64,000 bases of DNA, from positions 62,001-126,000 of the forward strand of contig NZ_BMVG01000017.1 of NCBI RefSeq assembly GCF_014650595.1, given 5' to 3'. Below, in pieces: positions 15,308 through 22,517 of the stretch. The first letter of the stretch is position 1; each line of letters begins with the position of its first letter. The DNA is from Streptomyces alanosinicus. GTDB taxonomy: Bacteria; Actinomycetota; Actinomycetes; Streptomycetales; Streptomycetaceae. Below the pieces are notes generated by a model that saw nothing but the letters and a program-made list of their open reading frames with translations, searched no databases and was not told the DNA's origin. The position numbers were made by a program, and so were the translations under genes.

Positions 15308-16327
15308 ATGCGCAGCCACCTTTCCCGACGCGGCCTCCTGCGCGGCATCACCGCGGCGACCGCCTCCGCCACCCTGGCCACGGGGCTCGCCGCCTGCGGC
15401 GGTGACGGCGACGCCGCGGCCACCACCGACGCCGCCGGCAGCGTGACCGTCGGCCGGCTCTCCAACGGCGCCGCCGAGCAGACCACCCTGAAAGTCGGCG
15501 AGGTGAAGTCGATCAGCGCGCAACTGCCCGCCTCCGTACGCAGGAGCGGGAAGCTCACCATCGGCGTGGGCGCGCTGCCCGCCGGGTTCGCGCCCCTGGC
15601 CTTCGTCGGCAGCGACCAGAAGACCCTCACCGGCACCGAGCCCGACCTCGGCCGGCTGGTCGCCGCCGTGCTCGGGCTGAAGCCAGAGATCTCCGACTTC
15701 ACCTGGGAGAACCTCTTCGTCGGCATCGACAGCGGCAAGGTCGACGTCGCCTTCTCGAACGTCACCGACACCGAGGAGCGCAAGAAGAAGTACGAGTTCG
15801 CCTCCTACCGCAAGGACAACCTCGGCTTCGAGGTGCCGAGGTCCAGCACCTGGAACTTCGACGGTGACTACGCGAGACTCGCCGGCCTGACCGTCGCCGT
15901 CGGCTCCGGCACCAACCAGGAGAAGATCCTCCTGGAATGGCAGAAGAAGCTGCGGAGCCAGGGCAAGAGACTCACCGTCACGTACTACCCGGACCGCAAC
16001 GCCACCTATCTGGCGCTGGACAGCGGCAGGATCGACGCCTTCTTCGGCCCCAACCCGGGTATCGCCTACAACGTCGCCAGGACCGCGGGCACACCGAAGG
16101 CGACCCGCGGCGCGGGCACCTTCTCCGGCGCGGGCGAGACACTCCAGGGGCTGATCGCCGCCGCGGCCAGGAAGGACAGCGGGCTCGCCAAGCCCATCGC
16201 CGCGGCCGTCGACCACCTGATCGAGAACGGGCAGTACGCCAAGTGGCTCGCCGCCTACCATCTGTCCGACGAGGCCGTCGCCAGGTCCGAGGTCAACCCG
16301 CCCGGCCTGCCCGCCGACAACTCCTGA
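15308..16327 (+). CDS. Polar amino acid-type ABC substrate-binding lipoprotein
   Basis: 339 residues. The N-terminus combines a twin-arginine motif (SRRGLLRG) with a lipobox LAAC, so it is probably exported folded by Tat and lipid-anchored outside the membrane. The mature part is a family 3 solute-binding fold (GKLTIGVGALPAGFAPL, then TGTEPDLGRLVAAVLG, then DSGRIDAFFGPNPGI). It should deliver substrate to the permease encoded just upstream. ATG 15308 follows GGCAAGGACAAGGAC. Substrate is unproven; the locus suggests a sulfur-containing amino acid derivative. Confidence 0.88.
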   Translation: MRSHLSRRGLLRGITAATASATLATGLAACGGDGDAAATTDAAGSVTVGRLSNGAAEQTTLKVGEVKSISAQLPASVRRSGKLTIGVGALPAGFAPLAFVGSDQKTLTGTEPDLGRLVAAVLGLKPEISDFTWENLFVGIDSGKVDVAFSNVTDTEERKKKYEFASYRKDNLGFEVPRSSTWNFDGDYARLAGLTVAVGSGTNQEKILLEWQKKLRSQGKRLTVTYYPDRNATYLALDSGRIDAFFGPNPGIAYNVARTAGTPKATRGAGTFSGAGETLQGLIAAAARKDSGLAKPIAAAVDHLIENGQYAKWLAAYHLSDEAVARSEVNPPGLPADNS

Positions 16328-16329
16328 AC

Positions 16330-16374
16330 CCCTGTTGGACCTTCAGGCGGGTCCGCGGTGCGGGAACAACAGGG
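16330..16374 (+). terminator. Possible terminator or attenuator hairpin after the binding protein gene
   Basis: CCCTGTTG (16330-16337) pairs with CAACAGGG (16367-16374), with GGACC and GGTCC able to form an inner stem. It starts three bases after the stop codon. No U-tract follows, so termination is uncertain. Confidence 0.4.
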
Positions 16375-16460
16375 TCCGCTCGCGCGTTGTGCGCTGTGAC
16401 GAGATCGGCGAGGCGGTCGCTCAGGAGGCCCGCCCCATCCGACGGACGGAGGTGACGGCA

Positions 16461-16571
16461 GTGCCCCGGGTCCTCCCGCCGCGCGCCCTGCGTCCCGGCC
16501 GCTCCGTCCGGCTGCACTCCCGGCCGCACATAGATCTCCAGCGCGTGTCCGCCGCGCTCTGTCGCCGCTGA
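16461..16571 (+). CDS. Leader peptide 3 (putative attenuator peptide)
   Basis: 36 residues from GTG 16461, which has an excellent ribosome binding site GGAGGTGA five bases upstream. The peptide ends SRPHIDLQRVSAALCRR. HIDLQRV is identical to leader 1 at protein level but uses ATA GAT CTC against ATC GAC CTG there, which argues for selection on the peptide; ATA is a rare codon in such high-GC DNA. Two GC-rich hairpins follow directly, and the monooxygenase gene starts 171 bp downstream. Best supported of the three leaders. Confidence 0.8.
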   Translation: MPRVLPPRALRPGRSVRLHSRPHIDLQRVSAALCRR

Positions 16572-16578
16572 TCCGGCT

Positions 16579-16649
16579 CCGGGCCCAGCCAGGCCCGGTC
16601 TCCTCCTGCCGCGCTCGCCCGCGCCGGCGCCCGCCCCGCGAGCCGGCGC
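16579..16649 (+). promoter_or_regulatory. Two consecutive hairpins after leader peptide 3
   Basis: CCGGGCC (16579-16585) pairs with GGCCCGG (16592-16598), followed by TCTCCTCC; GCGCCGGC (16621-16628) pairs with GCCGGCGC (16642-16649). Placement right after the leader stop fits attenuation or ribosome-dependent antitermination of the monooxygenase genes. Confidence 0.55.
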
Positions 16650-16660
16650 TCCCGTACGGA

Positions 16661-16732
16661 CATCACGGATATCGCTGACATCACGGATATCGCTGACGTC
16701 ACGGATGTCACGAGCCTCACGGATATCAAGGA
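16661..16732. repeat. 18-bp tandem repeat, four copies
   Basis: CATCACGGATATCGCTGA at 16661 and 16679 is followed by diverged copies at 16697 and 16715. The block fills the leader up to ten bases before the monooxygenase start and includes its ribosome binding site region. Confidence 0.8.
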
Positions 16733-16742
16733 AGGCACCGAC

Positions 16743-17945
16743 GTGTCCTCAACTCCCGCTTCCCCCCTGCATCTTGCCGTCGCCCTGGACGGCACCGGCT
16801 GGCACCCCGCCTCCTGGCGCGAGCCGGCCGCCCGCCCCCGGGATCTGTTCACCGCCGGCTACTGGGCCGATCTGGTCGCCGAGGCCGAACGCGGCCTCAT
16901 CGACTTCGTGACCATCGAGGACGGCCTCGGCCCGCAGTCCTCGCAGGTCCTCGATCCCGACGAGCGCACCGACCAGGTCCGCGGCCGGCTCGACGCGGTC
17001 CTCGTCGCTTCCCGCGTCGCCCCCCTCACCCGGCACATAGGCCTGGTGCCGACCGTGGTGTCCACACACACCGAGCCGTTCCACATCTCCAAGGCGATCG
17101 CCACCCTCGACTACGTCAGCACCGGCCGCGCCGGGCTGCGCGTGCAGATCAGCGCACGGCCGGACGAGGCCGCCCACTTCGGCCGCCGTACCGTCCACCG
17201 GATCGAGCCCCCGGCCGGCCCGGCCGCCCAGGACGCGCTCGCCGAACTGCTGGACGAGGCCGCCGACCATGTGGAGGTGGTGCGCCGCCTCTGGGACAGC
17301 TGGGAGGACGACGCCGAGATCCGGGACACGGCGACGGGCCGCTTCATCGACCGGGACAAGCTGCACTACATCGACTTCGAAGGCCGGCACTTCAGCGTCA
17401 AGGGCCCCTCGATCACCCCCCGGCCGCCGCAGGGTCAGCCGCTGGTCACCGCCCTCGCCCACGGCTCCGCCGGGTACCGGCTCATCGCCCGCCAGGCCGA
17501 CGTCGGCTACGTCACCCCGCGCGACGCGGACCAGGCCCGCGCGATCGTCGCCGAGATCCGCGCCGAGCAGCGTACGGCGGGCCGCGCCACCGAGCCCCTG
17601 CACCTCTTCGGCGACCTCCTCGTCCTCCTCGACGACAGCGGGGCCGAGGCGGCGGCACGGCGGGAGCGGCTGGACGCGCTCGCGGGCGAACCGTACACCG
17701 GTGACGCCCCGGTCTTCACCGGCACCGCCAGCCAACTCGCCGATCTCCTGGAGGAGTTGGCGGGCGGCGGCCTCACCGGGTTCCGGCTGCGGCCCGCCGT
17801 CGCCGGTCACGACCTGCCCCGCGTCACCCGCGACCTGGTGCCCGAACTCCAGCGCCGGGGCCGCTTCCGTAACGCCTACGAGGCGGGCACCCTGCGCGGA
17901 CTGCTCGGCCTCGCCCGCCCCGCCAACCGCTACGCGGCAGCCTGA
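16743..17945 (+). CDS. LLM-class flavin-dependent monooxygenase (luciferase-like)
   Basis: 400 residues of the bacterial luciferase-like TIM-barrel type. Seen features are ADLVAEAERGLIDFVTIEDG, the HIGLVPTVVSTHTEPFHISKAIATLD strand-helix core and a SGRAGLRVQ-like STGRAGLRVQ region. Such enzymes use reduced FMN to split C-S bonds of sulfonates, sulfones or S-alkyl cysteines. The gene follows leader peptide 3 and precedes an NtaA-type monooxygenase by 25 bp, so both are probably cotranscribed. GTG 16743 has GGAAGG about ten bases upstream. Resembles in setting the CmoO/CmoJ-type pairs of cysteine-conjugate salvage operons; exact substrate unknown. A flavin reductase partner is not seen here. 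Confidence 0.85.
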   Translation: MSSTPASPLHLAVALDGTGWHPASWREPAARPRDLFTAGYWADLVAEAERGLIDFVTIEDGLGPQSSQVLDPDERTDQVRGRLDAVLVASRVAPLTRHIGLVPTVVSTHTEPFHISKAIATLDYVSTGRAGLRVQISARPDEAAHFGRRTVHRIEPPAGPAAQDALAELLDEAADHVEVVRRLWDSWEDDAEIRDTATGRFIDRDKLHYIDFEGRHFSVKGPSITPRPPQGQPLVTALAHGSAGYRLIARQADVGYVTPRDADQARAIVAEIRAEQRTAGRATEPLHLFGDLLVLLDDSGAEAAARRERLDALAGEPYTGDAPVFTGTASQLADLLEELAGGGLTGFRLRPAVAGHDLPRVTRDLVPELQRRGRFRNAYEAGTLRGLLGLARPANRYAAA

Positions 17946-17970
17946 AGCCGGAGAGGACGACCGAACCCCC

Positions 17971-19377
17971 ATGAGCAAGCCGCTGAAGCAGATCCACCTT
18001 GCCGCCCACTTCCCCGGCGTCAACAACACCACCGTATGGAGCGACCCCGCCGCCGGCAGCCATATCGAGTTCAGCTCCTTCGCGCACTTCGCGCGGACCG
18101 CCGAACGCGCCAAGTTCGACTTCCTGTTCCTCGCCGAGGGGCTCAGGCTGCGCGAACAGGGCGGCACCCTCTACGACCTGGACGTCGTCGGCCGCCCCGA
18201 CACCTTCACGGTGCTCGCCGCGCTGGCCGCCGTCACCGACCGGCTCGGCCTGACCGGCACCATCAACTCCACGTTCAACGAGCCGTACGAGGTGGCCCGC
18301 CAGTTCGCGAGCCTCGACCACCTCTCCGCCGGGCGCTCCGCGTGGAACGTCGTCACCTCCTGGGACGCCTTCACCGGCGAGAACTTCCGCCGTGGCGGCT
18401 TCCTGCCGCAGCAGGAGCGCTACTCCCGCGCCGAGGAGTTCCTCGCCACCGCGCACGAACTCTTCGACTCCTGGCGCGGCGACGAGATCCTCGCCGACCA
18501 GGCCACCGGCACCTTCCTGCGGGACGCGCGGGCCGGCGCCTTCGTGCACCGGGGACAGCACTTCGACATCCACGGCCGGTTCAACGTCCCGCGCTCCCCG
18601 CAGGGCCGCCCGGTGATCTTCCAGGCCGGCGACTCCGACGAGGGCCGCGAGTTCGCCGCCTCCAGCGCGGACGCGATCTTCAGCCGGTACGCGACCCTGA
18701 AGGAGGGCCAGGCCTTCTACGCCGACGTCAAGGGCCGACTCGACCGGTACGGCCGCCGGCCCGACCAGCTGCTCATCCTGCCCGCCGCGACGTTCGTCCT
18801 CGGCGACTCCGACCAGGAGGCCGCCGAACTCGCCCGTGAGGTCCGCCGGCAGCAGGTCAGCGGCGCGACCGCCATCAAGCACCTGGAGTTCGTCTGGAAC
18901 CGCGACCTGTCGGCCTACGACCCGGAGGGCCCGCTGCCCGACGTCGACCCGGTGGTGAGCGAGGACCACATCTCCCGGGGCCGCGCCCAGGTGCGGATGT
19001 ACCGGGACCCGATCGCCATCGCCCGTGAATGGCGGCAGCTCGCCGAGGCCAACCAGTGGTCCATCCGCGACCTGGTCATCAACACCGGCAACCGGCAGAC
19101 CTTCGTCGGCTCACCGGCCACCGTCGCGCGGACCCTCAACGACTTCGTGCAGGCCGACGCCTCCGACGGCTTCATCCTCGTCCCGCACATCACCCCCGGC
19201 GGCCTCGACGCCTTCGCCGACACCGTCGTACCCCTGCTGCAGGAACAGGGTGTGTTCCGCGGCGACTACGCGGGCACGACCCTGCGCGACCACCTCGGCC
19301 TCGCGCACCCCGACGCGGACACGGACACGGGCACCGGCAGCGGCCCCGCAGTGGCGTCGGAGCGCGCCGCGTCGTGA
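17971..19377 (+). CDS. NtaA/SnaA/DszA-family FMN-dependent monooxygenase
   Basis: 468 residues. The start IHLAAHFPGVNNTTVW, LLFLAEG-like FLFLAEGLRLR, VARQFASLDHLSAGRSAWNVVTS and FQAGDSDEGREFAA are hallmarks of the nitrilotriacetate/dibenzothiophene-sulfone monooxygenase family. It needs FMNH2 from a separate reductase. In salvage pathways for S-modified cysteines a member of this family oxidises the thioether; here it would act on the compound imported by the ABC genes. Start ATG 17971, with GGAGAGGACGA upstream. A perfect 17-bp hairpin terminator follows 20 bp after the stop. The short Thr/Asp/Gly-rich end (DADTDTGTGSG) is again low complexity. Confidence 0.88.
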   Translation: MSKPLKQIHLAAHFPGVNNTTVWSDPAAGSHIEFSSFAHFARTAERAKFDFLFLAEGLRLREQGGTLYDLDVVGRPDTFTVLAALAAVTDRLGLTGTINSTFNEPYEVARQFASLDHLSAGRSAWNVVTSWDAFTGENFRRGGFLPQQERYSRAEEFLATAHELFDSWRGDEILADQATGTFLRDARAGAFVHRGQHFDIHGRFNVPRSPQGRPVIFQAGDSDEGREFAASSADAIFSRYATLKEGQAFYADVKGRLDRYGRRPDQLLILPAATFVLGDSDQEAAELAREVRRQQVSGATAIKHLEFVWNRDLSAYDPEGPLPDVDPVVSEDHISRGRAQVRMYRDPIAIAREWRQLAEANQWSIRDLVINTGNRQTFVGSPATVARTLNDFVQADASDGFILVPHITPGGLDAFADTVVPLLQEQGVFRGDYAGTTLRDHLGLAHPDADTDTGTGSGPAVASERAAS

Positions 19378-19396
19378 AGGCCGTACACGCCGGTGT

Positions 19397-19437
19397 GGCC
19401 GCGGACGTCACCTCCCCCGTAGGTGACGTCCGCGGCC
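19397..19437. terminator. Bidirectional hairpin terminator between convergent genes
   Basis: GGCCGCGGACGTCACCT (19397-19413) and AGGTGACGTCCGCGGCC (19421-19437) form a perfect 17-bp stem with loop CCCCCGT, between the monooxygenase and the convergent protease-like gene. Confidence 0.85.
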
Positions 19438-19480
19438 GTTCCCCCGGTGCCGGACCGTGGCCGGTGCCGTCCCTGTGCGG

Positions 19481-20566
19481 TCACCAGCACATGACGGCCG
19501 TCTCCCCCGATCCCCATGTCGAGTAGAGACGGACCCGGACGGCATAGCGCCGGCCCCGGACGAGCCGGACGCTGACGGCGGCGTTGTCCGGGCGGCCGCC
19601 GTCGTCGTGGCCCGCGAGGAAGCGCGGCACCCCGTCGCGCTCCTCGAAGACCACGAGCACGGTGTCGGCATCGCCGAAGGCGCCCACGGTGTAGTCGCGG
19701 GTCTCCGGCGGCTCGACGGTGAAGTCGGCCTGCTCGCCCGGCCCGAGCCCGAGCGGCACCGAACGGAACGGCACCAGCGCGGCCGGCCCCGCCGGGTCGG
19801 CGGGCGGATACCAGCGCAGCACGAACTCCTTGTCGGCCGGTGACGGACCACCGGACGGAGCGAGCCCCCCGCGGTACTGCTCCGGCTCCAGCACCAGCCC
19901 CGGCCCGAACGGGAACGTCATCACCGACTGCGGATCCCACACCGAGCCGCTCGCCTCACCGGCGTCCAGCTCGCGCAGCACGTTCGTGTACGTCGTCTCC
20001 CGGCTCCAGAAGTTCGGCGGGCCCGCCAGCTCCGCGTACACGGCCTCGTCGTCCCAGTGGAGCCCCGCATACGGGCTCTGGTGCTCGTGCACCATGCCGA
20101 GCGCGTGCCCGATCGCGTGCAGGACCGTGCCCCGCTCCCCGGGGGCGGCCACGTCCCAGCCCAGGTTCATGGTGCGTTCGCTGCGGCCCACCGCCAGCGC
20201 CTCCCGGCCCACCGCCGACCAGGAGCCCCCGCCCGCCTGGAACCCGATCCGCAGCTCCGCCTCGCCCACGTCGCCGGCCTCCGCGAACGAGACACCGATG
20301 CCGAGCCCCTGCCACTCGCGGAAGGCCTCGCGCACCACGTCCCGCTGCTCCTCGCTCCCGGCCCAGCTCACCCGGCGCAGCTCTCCGGTGCCCGGGACCG
20401 CGATCACCGAGGTGCCGGCGGCGGCGTCGAAGAAGGAGTAGTGCAGCACCGTGCCGTTGACCCACATCCGCCGCCCGGCGAGCAGCGCGTCCAGCCGCTC
20501 GGCGGTCAGCCCCGGTGCGAAGCACGGGGCCGGCTGCCGCGGGAGCGCGCAGAGTCGACGGGTCAT
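19481..20566 (-). CDS. Metzincin-like (M12/matrixin) metalloprotease with a substituted catalytic Glu
   Basis: 361 residues. The core HAIGHALGMVHEHQSP matches HExxHxxGxxHE of astacin/matrixin-type zinc proteases, keeping all three zinc ligands (H150, H154, H160), but the general-base Glu is Ala151 (codon GCG). A Met-turn candidate is SVMTFPFG. A beta-rich C-terminal domain of about 110 residues (from PFRSVPLGLGPGEQADFTVEPP) may bind protein or carbohydrate. No signal peptide is evident from MTRRLCALPRQ. ATG 20566 is used because the longer frame begins in the divergent promoter region. Activity is doubtful; a pseudoprotease or binding role is possible. Confidence 0.8.
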   Translation of the reverse strand: MTRRLCALPRQPAPCFAPGLTAERLDALLAGRRMWVNGTVLHYSFFDAAAGTSVIAVPGTGELRRVSWAGSEEQRDVVREAFREWQGLGIGVSFAEAGDVGEAELRIGFQAGGGSWSAVGREALAVGRSERTMNLGWDVAAPGERGTVLHAIGHALGMVHEHQSPYAGLHWDDEAVYAELAGPPNFWSRETTYTNVLRELDAGEASGSVWDPQSVMTFPFGPGLVLEPEQYRGGLAPSGGPSPADKEFVLRWYPPADPAGPAALVPFRSVPLGLGPGEQADFTVEPPETRDYTVGAFGDADTVLVVFEERDGVPRFLAGHDDGGRPDNAAVSVRLVRGRRYAVRVRLYSTWGSGETAVMCW

Positions 20567-20660
20567 GCGGGCAGCCTGCCCGTCCGCCACCGCCGGCGCC
20601 TGAGTCGAGGGCTACTCAAGTCGCCCTGTATCAAAACTGAGTACACGCTCTCTGTACGAC

Positions 20661-22385
20661 GTGAGCACTTACGAACAGGACCCGAGGACGCTGGAGCCGC
20701 CCTGGCCGTTCACCGGCCGGGACGACGAACTGGAGCTGGTGCGCGGGGCGTCGGCGGCCGGCCGGCCCGGCATCGTGGTGACCGGACCGGCCGGCCACGG
20801 CAAGACCCGGCTGATCACCGAGGCGGTCCGGGGCACCGAGCACGTCCGGGTCACCGGCACGCCCGAGGCCCGGGGCCTGCGCTTCGCGGCGTTCGCCCCG
20901 CTGCTGCCCGACACCGTGTCCCTGCACCGCGCGGTGCGGATCCTGTCCGGCGTACGGCTCCTCGTCGTGGACGACGCCCATCTGCTGGACGAGGCCTCCG
21001 CCGCGCTCGTCCACCAGCTCGCCGTGCACGGCCGCACCCGGCTCGTCGTGGCCGCGGCGGACACCGGGTCCGTGCCCGGCGCGGTGTCCCGGCTGTGGAC
21101 CGGGGAACTGCTGCCCCGGCTGGCCCTCGAACCCCTGCCCTTGGAGGACATCGCACGGCTGCTCGCCGCCGCCGGGCTGGAACCGCTCACCGTGCGTCGC
21201 CTGCACCGGATGTGCGGGGGAGATCTGCGGCTGCTGCGCGACGTGGTCGCCGCGCTCGGCTCCGCCGGGCGGCTGACGTCCGTTCCCGGCACGGGGGAGC
21301 GGGCCTGGCGGGGGGCGCTGCCGGTCACGGCGGCCGTACGGGATCGGGTCGGGCCGGTACTGGACCGCTCCGGCTCCGGTGAACCGGAGATTCTGGAGCG
21401 GCTCGCGTTCGCCGAGCCGCTGCCGCTGTCGCTGGACGGGCTTGATCCGGAGGTCCTGGAACGGCTGGAGGCGGACGGTCTGATCCGTGTCGACGATCAG
21501 GGCGATGCCGTCTCCCTGGCCCATCCCCTGCACGGTGCGGTACTGCGGGCCACGGCGGGGCGGCTGCGGGCCCGCCGGCTGGCCGGTGCGCCGCGTGACC
21601 ACGGACCGGCCCTGGAGGCCGAACGGCTGGCCCTGGTACGGCGGATCGAGCAGCTGGACGTCCGGGCGCTGCCCACGCCCGTGGGGGAGTGGCTCGTCGC
21701 GGAGGGCGCCGAGCTGCCTGCCGGGTACGCCGCCGTCCGCGCCCGGTACGCGCGGCTGCGCGGCGAGGTGCGCGACGCTGCCGCCTGGGCTCGGGAGGGG
21801 TTGCGGGGTGCCCCCAGGCACGCGGGCTGTCGTATGGAACTCCGCCTCGCCGGTGGTGAGTTGGGTGAGGACGCGGATGGTGACGTGTACTCGGGCTACG
21901 ACGCCGTACGTCTCGGTGAACCCGAGCGCGTCGCCGGGCGGCTGCCCGCGGACAGTGTGTTCGCGCGGCACGCGGACGCGCTGGCGCGGGGGGACGGGGC
22001 CGGGCTGGACCGGGCGGCCGAGGACCTGGAGGAGCGGGGGTTCTCGCTGTTCGCGGCGGAGGCGCGGGCGCAGGCGGTGCGGGTGCACCGGGATCCGCAG
22101 GCGGTGCGGGTCTCCCGTACCCGGGCGGTGGCGCTGGCGCGGCGGTGCCAGGGCGCGCGCACGCCGGCGTTGGCGGGGCTGGTGCTCGGTGAACTGACCG
22201 CTCGGCAGCGGCAGATCGTGACGCTCGCGGCGGAGGGGCTCAGCAATCGGGAGATCGCCGAGCGGTTGACCCTGTCCGTGCGGACGGTGGGGAATCATCT
22301 GTACGGGGCCTATGCGCGGCTCGGTACGGGGGATCGGGGAGCGTTGCCCTGGATGGTGGAGTTGCCGGAGTGTGAGTCGGCATAG
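20661..22385 (+). CDS. LuxR-family regulator with N-terminal AAA/STAND-like ATPase domain
   Basis: 574 residues. Walker A GPAGHGKTR near residue 42, Walker B LLVVDDAH near residue 97, and a C-terminal LuxR/GerE helix-turn-helix (LTARQRQIVTLAAEGLSNREIAERL). This is the layout of small LAL-type regulators, shorter than the usual 850-1000 residues because the middle TPR part is reduced. GTG 20661 lacks a good ribosome binding site. It is divergent from the protease-like gene over 94 bp containing GGGCTACTCAAGTCGCCC, and convergent with the CHAT gene. Targets unknown. Confidence 0.88.
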   Translation: MSTYEQDPRTLEPPWPFTGRDDELELVRGASAAGRPGIVVTGPAGHGKTRLITEAVRGTEHVRVTGTPEARGLRFAAFAPLLPDTVSLHRAVRILSGVRLLVVDDAHLLDEASAALVHQLAVHGRTRLVVAAADTGSVPGAVSRLWTGELLPRLALEPLPLEDIARLLAAAGLEPLTVRRLHRMCGGDLRLLRDVVAALGSAGRLTSVPGTGERAWRGALPVTAAVRDRVGPVLDRSGSGEPEILERLAFAEPLPLSLDGLDPEVLERLEADGLIRVDDQGDAVSLAHPLHGAVLRATAGRLRARRLAGAPRDHGPALEAERLALVRRIEQLDVRALPTPVGEWLVAEGAELPAGYAAVRARYARLRGEVRDAAAWAREGLRGAPRHAGCRMELRLAGGELGEDADGDVYSGYDAVRLGEPERVAGRLPADSVFARHADALARGDGAGLDRAAEDLEERGFSLFAAEARAQAVRVHRDPQAVRVSRTRAVALARRCQGARTPALAGLVLGELTARQRQIVTLAAEGLSNREIAERLTLSVRTVGNHLYGAYARLGTGDRGALPWMVELPECESA

Positions 22386-22423
22386 GGGGTGCCTGGTGGC
22401 TGTTGTGTGCCGGGTGCGGGTCC

Positions 22424-22483
22424 GTGGGTGGCTGGTCGCGCCCACGCGGCGGAGCCGCATATCAGACACAGTCCCGCGCCCCT
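22424..22483. repeat. Dispersed intergenic repeat, copy A
   Basis: The stretch containing GGCTGGTCGCGC and, 35 bp on, CCCGCGCCCCTT belongs to a repeat common in Streptomyces intergenic regions; a second copy is at 29126-29159. It contains GCGGCGGAGCCGC, a short hairpin, and lies between the convergent LuxR and CHAT genes, where it may help to terminate transcription. Confidence 0.6.
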
Positions 22484-22517
22484 TGATGACGCGTCGCCAG
22501 CCGAAAAGGCACCCCAC

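Noticed and set aside
7388..16732. CRISPR array
   Set aside because: The repeats are 10-20 bp, directly adjacent and without unique spacers, and no cas gene is present.
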